NCBI RefSeq assembly: GCF_016623615.1 | Contig: NZ_JAEHFX010000004.1 | Location: 248,001 to 312,000 of the forward strand | Direction: 5' to 3' | Source: Adhaeribacter terrigena | GTDB taxonomy: Bacteria; Bacteroidota; Bacteroidia; Cytophagales; Hymenobacteraceae | DNA: 64,000 bases | Shown here: one piece after another, positions 25,673 to 33,540 of the stretch | Numbering within the stretch: position 1 is the first letter of the stretch | Layout of the letters: each line of letters begins with the position of its first letter | Notes under the pieces: model-generated | What the model saw: only the letters and a program-made list of their open reading frames with translations | Databases searched by the model: none | What the model was told of the DNA's origin: nothing | Program-made: the position numbers and the translations under genes

Positions 25673-25703
25673 CAAAACTATGGAAACGTTTTTTGTATCC
25701 AAA
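25673..25703 (-). promoter_or_regulatory. promoter of the tetR-efflux operon
   Basis: On the minus strand a -7 box TAGTTTTG (25673-25680) and a -33 TTTG (25700-25703) are separated by exactly 19 bp, the Bacteroidota consensus. The box ends 18 bp before the ATG at 25654. Confidence 0.8.
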
Positions 25704-25709
25704 GTTTCC
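25682..25709. promoter_or_regulatory. inverted-repeat operator, candidate TetR site
   Basis: Outer half-sites GGAAAC (25682-25687) and GTTTCC (25704-25709); read on the minus strand there is also an inner GGATAC, giving GGATAC-N7-GTTTCC (19 bp), a size typical of TetR operators. It covers the spacer between the -33 and -7 boxes, so binding should block RNA polymerase. Confidence 0.65.
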
Positions 25710-26075
25710 GGCCGGAATAATTTTGCTGCCGCGCCTTACCGGTTCAATTTCTATAAATAAGCCAGTTTAAATTCGGAAAATACTGTTTTAACCAACCATA
25801 GCGCGTAATTCAGCAGTAGTTTTCCGGCTTTGCAAACTTCTATATTGCGCATTCCTGATTCAACATTATTCCGATGAGTGGCAGAAATTGCCGGTTGAAT
25901 GGCGTAAAAATTTTAAGCCTGCAGGAAGCTTCGGATGGGAAAACGGTAGGGTTTGCGCCCGAAAAAATGCTGAAGCAGCTGCAACGGTTGCGGTAGAATT
26001 AAAATCATTTCCAAATTCTCTCATTCACGCAATTTCAAATCTCCAAATTTCCAGATCTTCAAATCCTAAAATGAG
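25710..26075. other. gene-free spacer between tetR and pheS
   Basis: No gene supported. It holds a 30-bp element copy at 25940-25968 (AAAACGGTAGGGTTTG, a spacer, CCGAAAAAATG) and a run of short CAAAT-rich direct repeats just before the pheS promoter box. Confidence 0.65.
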
Positions 26076-26083
26076 TATCTTTG
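26076..26083 (+). promoter_or_regulatory. -7 box TATCTTTG of pheS, near-leaderless
   Basis: Perfect TAnnTTTG box ending 7 bp before the pheS ATG, so the transcript would have a leader of only a few bases. No clear TTG lies 19 bp upstream. Confidence 0.6.
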
Positions 26084-26090
26084 CAGCCTT

Positions 26091-27116
26091 ATGAAAGAGA
26101 AGATTGAACAGGTAGCGCAGGATATCCGCGCTTTTGTAATAGAAGATACCGCGCAGCTCGAAGCATTCCGCATTGCGTATATGGGCCGCAAAGGCCACAT
26201 TGCCGATCTTTTCGATGGCATGAAAACGGTACCGAATGAGGAGAAAAAACTCGTAGGCCAGCAACTGAACGGTTTAAAGCAACTGGCCCAGGAGCGTTTC
26301 GACGAAGCGCAGGAAAAACTGGCCGGTTCGCAGACTTCCGCCGCCAAACTGAATTTAGACTTTACCTTGCCGCCGGTACCCAATACGCTCGGCACGCGCC
26401 ACCCGCTTTCGCTGGTGCGGGAAGAAATTATCCGCATTTTCGGCCGCATTGGGTTTAACGTTTCCGAAGGTCCTGAAATTGAAGACGACTGGCACAACTT
26501 TACGGCCCTGAATTTCCCGGAAAACCACCCGGCCCGCGAAATGCAGGATACCTTCTTTGTGCAGAAAAATCCGGATTTCCTCTTAAGAACGCATACCTCT
26601 ACCGTGCAGGTGCGCATCATGGAAAACAACCAGCCGCCCATCCGTACGATTATGCCGGGCCGCGTGTTCCGCAACGAGGCCATATCGGCGCGGGCGCATT
26701 GCATGTTTCACCAGGTAGAAGGCATTTTTATTGACGAGAACGTAAGCTTTGCGGATCTGAAACAAACCATTTATCACTTCGCCAAAGAAATGTTCGGCGA
26801 AAAAACGCAGATCCGTTTCCGGCCGTCGTTTTTCCCGTTCACCGAACCCAGCGCTGAAGTAGATATTACCTGCTTGATTTGCAAAGGCGAAGGCTGCAAC
26901 ATTTGCAAGCATAGCGGTTGGGTAGAAATTGGCGGCTGTGGCATGATCGATCCGGCCGTGATGGAAAGCTCCAAAATAGATCCGGATAAGTATTCGGGTT
27001 TTGCGTTTGGCATGGGCATTGAGCGGATTACCATGCTCAAATACCAGATCAAGGATCTGCGCCTGTTCACCGAAAACGACGTGCGTTTCCTGAAGCAATT
27101 CGAAAGCGTGGTGTAG
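26091..27116 (+). CDS. pheS: phenylalanyl-tRNA synthetase alpha subunit
   Basis: 341 residues, standard length. An N-terminal coiled coil (residues 1-90) binds tRNA. Class II catalytic core: motif 2 PGRVFRNEAISARAHCMFHQVEG (residues 189-211) and motif 3 GFAFGMGIERITMLKYQIKDLRLF near 303-326. A four-Cys site at C261, C264, C269 and C272 (CLICKGEGCNIC), followed by GWVEIGGCGM, fits a small zinc-type knuckle found in many bacterial PheS proteins. pheT is not adjacent, as in other Bacteroidota. An element copy at 26223-26251 is translated KTVPNEEKKL in the coiled coil. Its TAG stop overlaps another copy. Confidence 0.97.
   Translation: MKEKIEQVAQDIRAFVIEDTAQLEAFRIAYMGRKGHIADLFDGMKTVPNEEKKLVGQQLNGLKQLAQERFDEAQEKLAGSQTSAAKLNLDFTLPPVPNTLGTRHPLSLVREEIIRIFGRIGFNVSEGPEIEDDWHNFTALNFPENHPAREMQDTFFVQKNPDFLLRTHTSTVQVRIMENNQPPIRTIMPGRVFRNEAISARAHCMFHQVEGIFIDENVSFADLKQTIYHFAKEMFGEKTQIRFRPSFFPFTEPSAEVDITCLICKGEGCNICKHSGWVEIGGCGMIDPAVMESSKIDPDKYSGFAFGMGIERITMLKYQIKDLRLFTENDVRFLKQFESVV
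26223..26251 (+). repeat. 30-bp dispersed element inside pheS
   Basis: AAAACGGTACCG with no T-tract, then GGAGAAAAAACT; translated KTVPNEEKKL. Weaker than intergenic copies and could be chance, but it shares the frame of the others. Confidence 0.5.
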
Positions 27117-27143
27117 TTTTTCAGCAGAAAAGCATAGCGTTTT
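27115..27143 (-). repeat. 30-bp dispersed element overlapping the pheS stop
   Basis: Minus-strand AAAACGCTATGCTTTT, spacer CTGCT, then GAAAAACT. Bases 27115-27116 are the AG of the pheS TAG stop. Confidence 0.85.
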
Positions 27144-27156
27144 ATACCAATTTTTT

Positions 27157-27191
27157 AACCTCACAGCGTTCCAGGACCTGTGAGGTTTTTT
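27157..27191 (+). terminator. rho-independent terminator after pheS
   Basis: AACCTCACAG / CTGTGAGGTT stem with a T-run. Confidence 0.88.
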
Positions 27192-27250
27192 ATTTCCGGA
27201 AATTCAGAAAAAAAGAAATCCGTATTTTCGCTGCCGTTTTCGCCTCAGCC

Positions 27251-28111
27251 ATGATCAATTACAATCCCAAAGACTGGTTCATTTTCATATTCCGGGTAAC
27301 CAAAGCCGATACCTTCCGGAAATTGCTGCCTTTAATGGTGGTGGTGAGCGTTTATGCCGGTGGCGTGGCTTACCTGGAAACCAATTTTCTGAAGCGTGAA
27401 TACGCCGATCAGATCAAAAATATGGGCCTGATGCATACCGTGCTGGGTTTTGTAATTTCCCTGCTATTGGTTTTCCGGACGAATACGGCCTATGACCGCT
27501 GGTGGGAAGGACGCAAGATCTGGGGCAGTTTAACCAACAGCGCGCGCAACCTGGCTATAAAAATTCAGGCCTTTTTGCCCGAAGAAAACGACCGCCGGTT
27601 TTTCCGGCTCATGATCCCGAATTATGCTTTCGCCCTGAAAAATATGCTGCGCGAAAACGAAGATTTTCACGAGCTCGACCCGGTTTTAGACCTGAAACGC
27701 GGCCGGCATTTGCCCAACCAGCTGGCGGCCGCCATTTTTAAAAAAGTAAGCGACCTGCACCTGGAAAACAAAATATCGGCGGCGCAACTGCTGCTGCTCA
27801 ACGAAGAAGTAAAAAGCCTGACGGATGTTTGCGGAGCCTGTGAACGCATAAAAAATACGCCCATTCCGTTCACTTACAGCGTTTTTATCAAGAAATTTAT
27901 TTTTCTCTACGTCATGACCTTGCCGTTTGGCTGGGTCTTCAGTCTGGGTTATTTTATTATTCCGGTGGTGGTGCTCATCATGTATGCCCTGGCCAGTTTA
28001 GAACTTATTGCCGAAGAAATCGAAAACCCCTTCGGCACCGACGAAAACGATTTGCCCATCGATCAGATCTGCCACAACATCCGCAAACACGTAGGCGAAT
28101 TGCTGACTTAA
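27251..28111 (+). CDS. bestrophin family ion channel (YneE type)
   Basis: 286 residues with the family start INYNPKDWFIFIFRVTKADTFRKLLP, a first TM pair, and LGFVISLLLVFRTNTAYDRWWEGRKIWGSLTNSARNLA near residue 64, the hallmark R-T-N-x-A-Y-x-R-W-x-E-G-R. Later come IPFTYSVFIKKFIFLYVMTLPFGWV and the C-terminal LELIAEEIENPFGTDENDLPIDQIC. Bacterial members form pentameric channels, some cation-selective and some anion-conducting. Inner membrane. It precedes corA by 148 bp on the same strand, so the two may share a role in ion balance. Confidence 0.92.
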   Translation: MINYNPKDWFIFIFRVTKADTFRKLLPLMVVVSVYAGGVAYLETNFLKREYADQIKNMGLMHTVLGFVISLLLVFRTNTAYDRWWEGRKIWGSLTNSARNLAIKIQAFLPEENDRRFFRLMIPNYAFALKNMLRENEDFHELDPVLDLKRGRHLPNQLAAAIFKKVSDLHLENKISAAQLLLLNEEVKSLTDVCGACERIKNTPIPFTYSVFIKKFIFLYVMTLPFGWVFSLGYFIIPVVVLIMYALASLELIAEEIENPFGTDENDLPIDQICHNIRKHVGELLT

Positions 28112-28138
28112 AACGGTATCCTTTTCGCATAAAAAACT
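28110..28138 (+). repeat. 30-bp dispersed element overlapping bestrophin stop
   Basis: The A-tract begins inside the TAA stop; AAAACGGTATCCTTTT, a spacer, then CATAAAAAACT. Confidence 0.8.
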
Positions 28139-28259
28139 AAAATCCTGAATATTTTCGCACAGCTCCGGTTAAAAAACAATAAGTTTGCAGGCAACCCAGG
28201 CCGGAGGTTTTCCGTGAACAGGCAAGCACTTTTTCTTACCAAATCCTTACCGTTGGGCC

Positions 28260-29210
28260 ATGATCAGAAGCTTTTACCTCCAGAACGACGAGCTGCACTG
28301 GGAAAAAGACCCCGAAACCTTACAGCCCACAGCAGGCAAAAACACCATCTGGATCGATCTGCAGGCACCTTCCAACGAAGAATTGCTGCGCGTAGAGCAC
28401 GAATTCGGCATTGAGTTTTTCACGCCCCAGGAAGCCGCCGAAATTGAAAGCAGTTCCCGTTATTTCGAAGACAGCACCGGTTTTGAGGCCAACTCCGCGT
28501 TTGTAGTGCTCGATAAAGGCAATTACGAAACCCGGCAGATATCTTTTATTCTCAAAGACGGCATTCTGTTTACCCTCCGCCGCACCGAAATGAAAGCATT
28601 TGCTGAAACGGTGCGCAAAATGAAAACTTTTAAAAGTACCACCACCAAAGCGATTCAGATCTGGCTGCTGCTGCTCGAAACCCAGATCGATTTCGACGCC
28701 GATTTTATCGAATTCCTGACCCGCACCACCAACGCCGTCAGTAAAAAGCTGGTAAAAGAGCAATCCATCGACGAAGAAGTGCTCATCCGCATTACCGAAC
28801 TGCAGGAAAATACCATCCAGATCCGCGATAGTATTGTAGATAAACAGCGACTGGTATCTTCGCTGCTGCGTAGTTTTTCAGTGGAAGATCCTGAGAAAGA
28901 CCGCCTCCGCATCATCATAAAAGATATTAATTCGCTGCTTCAGCACGCCCAGTTCAGTTTCGAAAGGCTGGAATACCTGCAGAATACCTTCCTGGGTTTA
29001 GTGAACATCGAACAAAACCAGGTTATTAAAATTTTTACGGTAGTAACGGTGGTTTTCATGCCGCCCACGCTCATTGCCAGCATTTACGGCATGAACTTTA
29101 AAGTAATGCCCGAACTGGAATGGATGGCCGGTTACCCTTTTGCGCTTATTTTAATGATCACGTCTTCCATGGGTTTCCTGTGGTATTTCAAACGGAAGAA
29201 CTGGCTCTAA
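28260..29210 (+). CDS. corA: CorA family magnesium/cobalt transporter
   Basis: 316 residues. Large cytoplasmic N-terminal domain (MIRSFYLQNDELHWEKDP...IWIDLQAPSNEELLRVE), long pore helix (LRIIIKDINSLLQHAQFSFERLEYLQNTFLGLVNIEQNQVIKIFTVVTVVFMPPTLIASIYGMNF) with the selectivity motif Y-G-M-N at about 276-279, and a second TM ending in the basic tail YFKRKNWL. Forms a homopentamer importing Mg2+ or related divalent ions. ATG at 28260, without a visible ribosome site. Confidence 0.93.
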   Translation: MIRSFYLQNDELHWEKDPETLQPTAGKNTIWIDLQAPSNEELLRVEHEFGIEFFTPQEAAEIESSSRYFEDSTGFEANSAFVVLDKGNYETRQISFILKDGILFTLRRTEMKAFAETVRKMKTFKSTTTKAIQIWLLLLETQIDFDADFIEFLTRTTNAVSKKLVKEQSIDEEVLIRITELQENTIQIRDSIVDKQRLVSSLLRSFSVEDPEKDRLRIIIKDINSLLQHAQFSFERLEYLQNTFLGLVNIEQNQVIKIFTVVTVVFMPPTLIASIYGMNFKVMPELEWMAGYPFALILMITSSMGFLWYFKRKNWL

Positions 29211-29510
29211 AACTCATAACCGATCACTTCATCATCGGTCATTCTGAGCCTGTCGAAGAAACTTATTGGTACTACAATGGAATTTTGAGCGAAGAGCGAT
29301 AAATTCCTTACCGGTTCGGTACGCGTTAGTTCCCTCGGCTTCGCTCGGGATGACTGAATAAATTCTTAAGTTGACGGCATTGGGTCGCGACCTGTCCCTA
29401 CATAATCACGCAAATCAAAAAAATCACAGTTCAGACGAAATCCTGGCAATCTTTTAAATCCTGAGAATCGTGTTCAGACAAAAATCCTGTTCCGTTTGCT
29501 GACAGTTGAA
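29211..29510. other. gene-free spacer with dispersed repeats
   Basis: Contains a 117-bp module (29238-29354) starting GTCATTCTGAGCCTGTCGAAG and ending TCGCTCGGGATGAC, found in inverted orientation at 33378-33520. A TTAAGTTGAC...CGACCTGTCC module (29364-29400) is shared with 33541-33578, and an AATCGTGTTCAGACAAAAATCC module (near 29465) is shared with composite copies A and B. No gene. Confidence 0.75.
29238..29354 (+). repeat. dispersed intergenic module, copy 1
   Basis: Ends are mutually inverted (GTCATTCTGAGC versus GCTCGGGATGAC) and the centre TACTACAATGGAATTTTGAGC is shared with the inverted copy at 33378-33520. The terminal motif resembles REP-like repeats seen widely in bacterial intergenic DNA. 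Confidence 0.75.
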
Positions 29511-31916
29511 CTAATGATTCAGGTTAATCTCTTTTACTTCGCCGGCTTTTAATTTGTAAAGGTTGCCGCGGATGTTGATGGTAATGTCGTTAGTCCAGTC
29601 GGGATCGGGGGCGATGATGAGTTTCTGTTGGGTTAGGCGCAACGAAAGCCAGTGGCCGAGGTATTTGAGGCGGAGTTCGAGGTAATAGATATTATCAGGT
29701 AATACCGGATTGAGTAACAATTCATTATTAAGCAGTTCCAGGCCCGTAAAGCAGCGTTGCACCAGATCTACCGAGCCCGACATGGCACCTAAATGAATGC
29801 CTTCGGAAGTGGTGCCGCCCTGTAGATCATCGATGTCGCTGAGGAGCGCGGTTTGGAAATTACTCCAGGAACGTTTGCGGTCGGCGCGCGCCAGCACCCA
29901 GGAATAAACAATTTTACTCAGCGTTGATCCGTGCGTGGTGCGTTGTTCATAATAAGCAATGTTGGCCGGAATATGTTCGGGCTTAAAATCGTAGCCTAAC
30001 CGGTCGAAAATTCCGATGAGTTTTTCGGTGGAAAAAAGATAAAAGAGCATGAGCACATCGGCTTGTTTGCTGGCTTTAAAACGGTTTATATCCAGGCCTT
30101 CTTTTTCCAGAATGCGGTCCAGGCGCAGCATTTCGCCGCCGGTTTCGCGGTATTTGCAAATGTCCAGGTCTTCCAGCTTTTCGTAGCCTTCAAACTGACT
30201 GATAACCTGCTGCGATCCATCTATAAAAGGAATGAACATTTTCCGGCTGATCTGGTCCCAGCGTTCCAGTTCGGCATTGGAGATCTTCAGTTTTTCGTAA
30301 AGTTCGGTCTGGCGTTGCGCGCCGATAATGCCGGGCAATTGCAAGGACGTTTCCAGCACCCAAACGGCCATGATGTTGGTGTAAGCATTATTATTCAGGC
30401 CGGGTTCTTCGGAATCGGGGTAACGGGTGTGGTATTCGTCGGGACCTACTACGCCTTTAATTTCGAAGCGCTGTTTTTCTTCGTTCCAGCTTGCCAGGCT
30501 GGCCCAGAAAAGGGCAATTTCGAAGATCATTTCGGCACCGTACAGATTCAGGAATTCGATGTTGCCGGTGGTCTGAAAATAGTGCCAGACGTTGTAGGCC
30601 ACTGCCGCATTGATGTGCCTTTGCAGATAGGTATCATCGGGCAGCCAGTTTCCGGATTTCGGGTTCAGGTGAATGACCTGGCTTTCTTCGCGGCCGTTGC
30701 TGCCGCTTTGCCACGGAAACATGGCGCCCCGGTAACCGGCCTGGCGGGCAGCGGCCCGGGCGCCGGGCAAACGCCGGTACCGGTACATGAGCAGCTCCCG
30801 GGCAAGTTCGGGCAAGCGCAGGTTCAGGAAGGAGAAAATGAATAATTCGTCCCAGAAAATATGACCGCGGTAGGCCTCGCCGTGCCAGCCCCGCGCCGGA
30901 ATGCCCACGTCCAGATCGGCGGTGTGCAGCGAAACGGTTTGCAGCAAATGAAAAATGTGCAGCCGCAGGATCTGCTGGGTGCGATCGTTGGTTGCTACTA
31001 CCAGGTCGCAGCGTTGCCAGAGTTGTTGCCAGGCCAGGCGGTGCGCTTCCAGCAGTTCAGAAAAAGTGGGTGATTGTTCCAGGGTCTTTCGGGCTTCGAA
31101 CAAGGGTTCGGTAATGGCCATGTCGCGGGACGTGTACAGGGCTACAACTTTTTCGATCCGAATGGTTTTTTGTTTTTCGCAGGAAAGTGTCCACTGGTGC
31201 GCTACGTAATTCTCCTGCTGCACCAAGGTACTGACCGGCCACTCGGCGGGAAGCTCGGAATAGAACCGGGTGCGGGCCGCCTGCGCCATGCGGATCTTCG
31301 ACTGGTTGGTTTGGGCTGCCAGGAAAATAACAGAGCTGTCTTTTTCTTCGCCGGTTTCGGTGATCTTGAGATGCTGGTTATTCAGGGCCTGGTAACGGGC
31401 TACGCCGGCGTTGCGCACGCTGCCATCCAAAGCCGACCGGATCTCGATGGGGCCGGACCAATTTTCGGGGGTTAATTCCCATTCCATAGCGGCCAGATGC
31501 GGTTGGGCCATGCTCACCAGGCGGGTAGTTTTCAGGGAAGTTTCCCTACCGTTTTTATCGCGAAAACGCAGCTGGCGCAAGAGCAGCCCGGTTTTAAGAT
31601 CGAGTTCCTGTTTAAAATACACGATGCTAACCTGGGCCAGATCGAACCAGTTTTCGTTGGGGTGGCGGAATGTAAGGGGCAGCCAGTTGGGCCAGTTTAC
31701 CAGGTCTTCGTTCTCGATTATCTTGCCAGCGATCTTGGATTGCAAACGGTTGTAGCCGCCAGCCAGGTAGGTGCCGGGGTAATGGACGTTGCCGGCAGCA
31801 CTTTCTTCGGCAGCACCGCGGGTAGCAAAATAGCCGTTCCCGAGCGTGCAAAGGGCTTCGCGAAGGGATTCCTGAGCGGGCAGCCAGTTTTCATAGGTTA
31901 TTTTCCAGTTCTCCAT
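29511..31916 (-). CDS. glycoside hydrolase family 65 protein (disaccharide phosphorylase-like)
   Basis: 801 residues, typical of maltose, trehalose or kojibiose phosphorylases. N-terminal super-beta-sandwich from residue 1 (ENWLPAQESLREALCTLGNGYFATRGAAEES), then the (alpha/alpha)6 barrel: GIPARGWHGEAYRGHIFWDELFIFSFL near residue 340 and the catalytic acid Glu494 in VVGPDEYHTRYP. KQADVLMLFYLF and HGSTLSKIVYSWVLARADR complete it. These enzymes phosphorolyse alpha-glucosides to beta-glucose 1-phosphate; the neighbouring beta-phosphoglucomutase gene, 26 bp upstream in the operon, supports that. Which disaccharide is used cannot be read here. An element copy at 31527-31556 lies in the N-domain. 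Confidence 0.9.
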   Translation of the reverse strand: MENWKITYENWLPAQESLREALCTLGNGYFATRGAAEESAAGNVHYPGTYLAGGYNRLQSKIAGKIIENEDLVNWPNWLPLTFRHPNENWFDLAQVSIVYFKQELDLKTGLLLRQLRFRDKNGRETSLKTTRLVSMAQPHLAAMEWELTPENWSGPIEIRSALDGSVRNAGVARYQALNNQHLKITETGEEKDSSVIFLAAQTNQSKIRMAQAARTRFYSELPAEWPVSTLVQQENYVAHQWTLSCEKQKTIRIEKVVALYTSRDMAITEPLFEARKTLEQSPTFSELLEAHRLAWQQLWQRCDLVVATNDRTQQILRLHIFHLLQTVSLHTADLDVGIPARGWHGEAYRGHIFWDELFIFSFLNLRLPELARELLMYRYRRLPGARAAARQAGYRGAMFPWQSGSNGREESQVIHLNPKSGNWLPDDTYLQRHINAAVAYNVWHYFQTTGNIEFLNLYGAEMIFEIALFWASLASWNEEKQRFEIKGVVGPDEYHTRYPDSEEPGLNNNAYTNIMAVWVLETSLQLPGIIGAQRQTELYEKLKISNAELERWDQISRKMFIPFIDGSQQVISQFEGYEKLEDLDICKYRETGGEMLRLDRILEKEGLDINRFKASKQADVLMLFYLFSTEKLIGIFDRLGYDFKPEHIPANIAYYEQRTTHGSTLSKIVYSWVLARADRKRSWSNFQTALLSDIDDLQGGTTSEGIHLGAMSGSVDLVQRCFTGLELLNNELLLNPVLPDNIYYLELRLKYLGHWLSLRLTQQKLIIAPDPDWTNDITINIRGNLYKLKAGEVKEINLNH
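31527..31556 (-). repeat. 30-bp dispersed element inside GH65 gene
   Basis: Minus-strand AAAAACGGTAGGGAAA, a spacer, then CTGAAAACT; read in the gene frame as KNGRETSLKT, so a different frame from the K-T-L copies. Confidence 0.65.
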
Positions 31917-31942
31917 GCCGGCAGCGTTTTGGTTTGCTTGTT

Positions 31943-32719
31943 TTACTGCGACCCCGGGAATTGGGTTATCACCAGGCCGCCGCCGCTTTCCAGTAAGGCT
32001 TTTGCTTCGGAAGCATCTTTGCGGTTTACCCCTACTACCAAACCGAAATTCCCGGCTTTACCGGCCTGGACGCCGGCGCGGGCATCTTCGAAAACGGCGC
32101 AATTGGTTGGGGAAATATTTAATTCCCGGGCGGCTTCCAGGAAAATATCGGGTTCGGGTTTGCTTTTCAGGTTGCGTTCCTGGGAAATGTTGCCATCTAT
32201 CCGGACGTCGAAGAGGTTTTCAATTTGGGCGGCCTGCAGCACCTGAAGGCAATTTTTACTGGCTGAAATGATGGCGGTCCGGAAATTTTCGGCGCGTTTT
32301 TGTTTGATCCAGGTAATGGTATCGGGGTAAATGGCTACGCCCTGGGTTTGGAGCAGCTGCTGGTAAAGTTCATTTTTATAGTTGGCCAAACCCCACACGC
32401 TGCGTTTTTCAAAAGTATCTTCGGGCTGGCCGGGCGGGAGTTCCAGGTTGCGGGCGAGCAAAAAATTCCGGATGCCATCGAGGCGGGAAATGCCGTCTAA
32501 ATATCGCGGGTAATCGGTTTGGATGCTGAAGGGCGGCTGACTTTTCGGGCCGTTTTCTATACCGTTTTGCAGGAATTCGTCGAACATTTTTTTCCAGGCG
32601 GCGGCGTGCAGTTTAGCGGTTTGGGTTACCACGCCATCGAGGTCGAAAATAAGGGCTCGGATGTTTTTTTGCTGCAGCAGCTTGTTCAGGTTTGGGGCAG
32701 TTTTTGGGCTTGCAGGCAT
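31943..32719 (-). CDS. pgmB: beta-phosphoglucomutase family HAD hydrolase
   Basis: 258 residues. HAD motif I in RALIFDLDGVVTQTAKLHAAAWKKMFDEFL (nucleophile Asp of DLDGV near residue 22), motif II in FRTAIISASKNCLQVL, motif III/IV around KSKPEPDIFLEAARELNISPTNCAVFEDARAGVQAGKAG. Converts beta-glucose 1-phosphate to glucose 6-phosphate, the natural partner of the GH65 enzyme encoded next. The ATG start lies inside a 30-bp element copy (32699-32728) and a second copy (32540-32568) is coding, as QNGIENGPKS. Confidence 0.9.
   Translation of the reverse strand: MPASPKTAPNLNKLLQQKNIRALIFDLDGVVTQTAKLHAAAWKKMFDEFLQNGIENGPKSQPPFSIQTDYPRYLDGISRLDGIRNFLLARNLELPPGQPEDTFEKRSVWGLANYKNELYQQLLQTQGVAIYPDTITWIKQKRAENFRTAIISASKNCLQVLQAAQIENLFDVRIDGNISQERNLKSKPEPDIFLEAARELNISPTNCAVFEDARAGVQAGKAGNFGLVVGVNRKDASEAKALLESGGGLVITQFPGSQ
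32540..32568 (-). repeat. 30-bp dispersed element inside beta-phosphoglucomutase gene
   Basis: Minus-strand AAAACGGTATAGAAAA, a spacer, then CCGAAAAGTC; translated QNGIENGPKS. Confidence 0.65.
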
Positions 32720-32728
32720 ACCGTTTTT
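32699..32728 (-). repeat. 30-bp dispersed element supplying a start codon
   Basis: Minus-strand AAAAACGGTATGCC, where the ATG is the start of the beta-phosphoglucomutase gene, then a spacer and CCAAAAACTG. Confidence 0.8.
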
Positions 32729-32789
32729 CTGAGAGTTTTCCTTCCGGCTTACTCTAAAAATCGGTTTGCGGTTCCTGGTGGAAGGCCTC

Positions 32790-32820
32790 AGTATTTCAGG
32801 CTAAAAGCATAGCGTTTTTT
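32790..32820 (-). repeat. 30-bp dispersed element, intergenic
   Basis: Minus-strand AAAAAACGCTATGCTTTT, a spacer, then CTGAAATACT. Confidence 0.75.
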
Positions 32821-32954
32821 AAATATATTCAACTGACTATCAAACGGGTATACCTGGAATTTGAGGCTAAAATTTTAACGGCAAAAAATTAAACATTAAT
32901 TATATAGCTGCCGTATGCCTGCATTGTGTCACATCTCTAAACCGAAATAAAATT

Positions 32955-33248
32955 ATGGAACAATCAGTAAATGACCTGAAAAACAAAGCCGATAATTTCA
33001 ACCCGCAGCAAAAAGAAGGACCGGTAGCTAAAGCTATTGAAGAATATACCGCCAAGTTGCCATCTGACCTGTTTTTATGGGCTGCTTTAGGCTCTATGGC
33101 GGTTTCGGCTACGTTAAAAATTATGAAAAAAGACGAAGAAGCTTTATTTGTAGGGCAGTGGCCGGCACCATTCCTGCTTTTGGGCTTGTATAATAAAATT
33201 GTGAAAGTGGAAGGCCACGACAAAACCGATAAAGGCGGCCGTCGTTAA
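32955..33248 (+). CDS. small membrane protein, unknown function, 97 aa
   Basis: Not assignable to a named family. After a charged N-terminal 38 residues (MEQSVNDLKNKADNFNPQQKEG...) there are two hydrophobic segments, LFLWAALGSMAVSATLKIM and WPAPFLLLGLYNKIV, then a basic tail (HDKTDKGGRR). Probably an inner-membrane hairpin. ATG at 32955 is the only plausible start. It is monocistronic and followed closely by a strong terminator, which supports it as a real gene. Confidence 0.75.
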   Translation: MEQSVNDLKNKADNFNPQQKEGPVAKAIEEYTAKLPSDLFLWAALGSMAVSATLKIMKKDEEALFVGQWPAPFLLLGLYNKIVKVEGHDKTDKGGRR

Positions 33249-33272
33249 GCTTTAAAACGCTTTTCTAACAGC

Positions 33273-33310
33273 AAAAAAGCTGCTTCGCAAAACTGTGGAG
33301 CAGCTTTTTT
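33273..33310 (+). terminator. rho-independent terminator after small membrane protein
   Basis: AAAAAAGCTGCT / AGCAGCTTTTTT stem with a 14-nt loop. Confidence 0.85.
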
Positions 33311-33377
33311 AATTTTTCGGGCTAAATGGATAGCGTTTTCTATCATTCGAATGCTGTCAATTCAACAATTTTATTGG

Positions 33378-33520
33378 GTCATCTTGAGCTTGTCGAGGGA
33401 ACTAACGTATACCGATCCCGCACGTCAGTTCCTTGCAAACCTGATAGATAGGAATTTATCGGTCTTCGCTCAAAATTCCATTGTAGTACCAGTTAGTTTC
33501 TTCGACAGGCTCAGAATGAC
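33378..33520 (-). repeat. dispersed intergenic module, copy 2 (inverted)
   Basis: Reverse complement of 29238-29354 with about 25 extra bases near the middle; the shared TTCGCTCAAAATTCCATTG and TTCTTCGACAGGCTCAGAATG blocks are almost unchanged. Confidence 0.75.
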
Positions 33521-33540
33521 CTGATAATTTCCTATTGATT

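Noticed and set aside
25888-26094. 68-codon frame between tetR and pheS
   Set aside because: Runs into the pheS promoter and start; composition unlike neighbours; contains a dispersed element in a different frame from coding copies.
30063-32246. Frames of 250-260 aa opposite the GH65 and phosphoglucomutase genes
   Set aside because: Antisense shadows; both minus-strand proteins have intact catalytic motifs.
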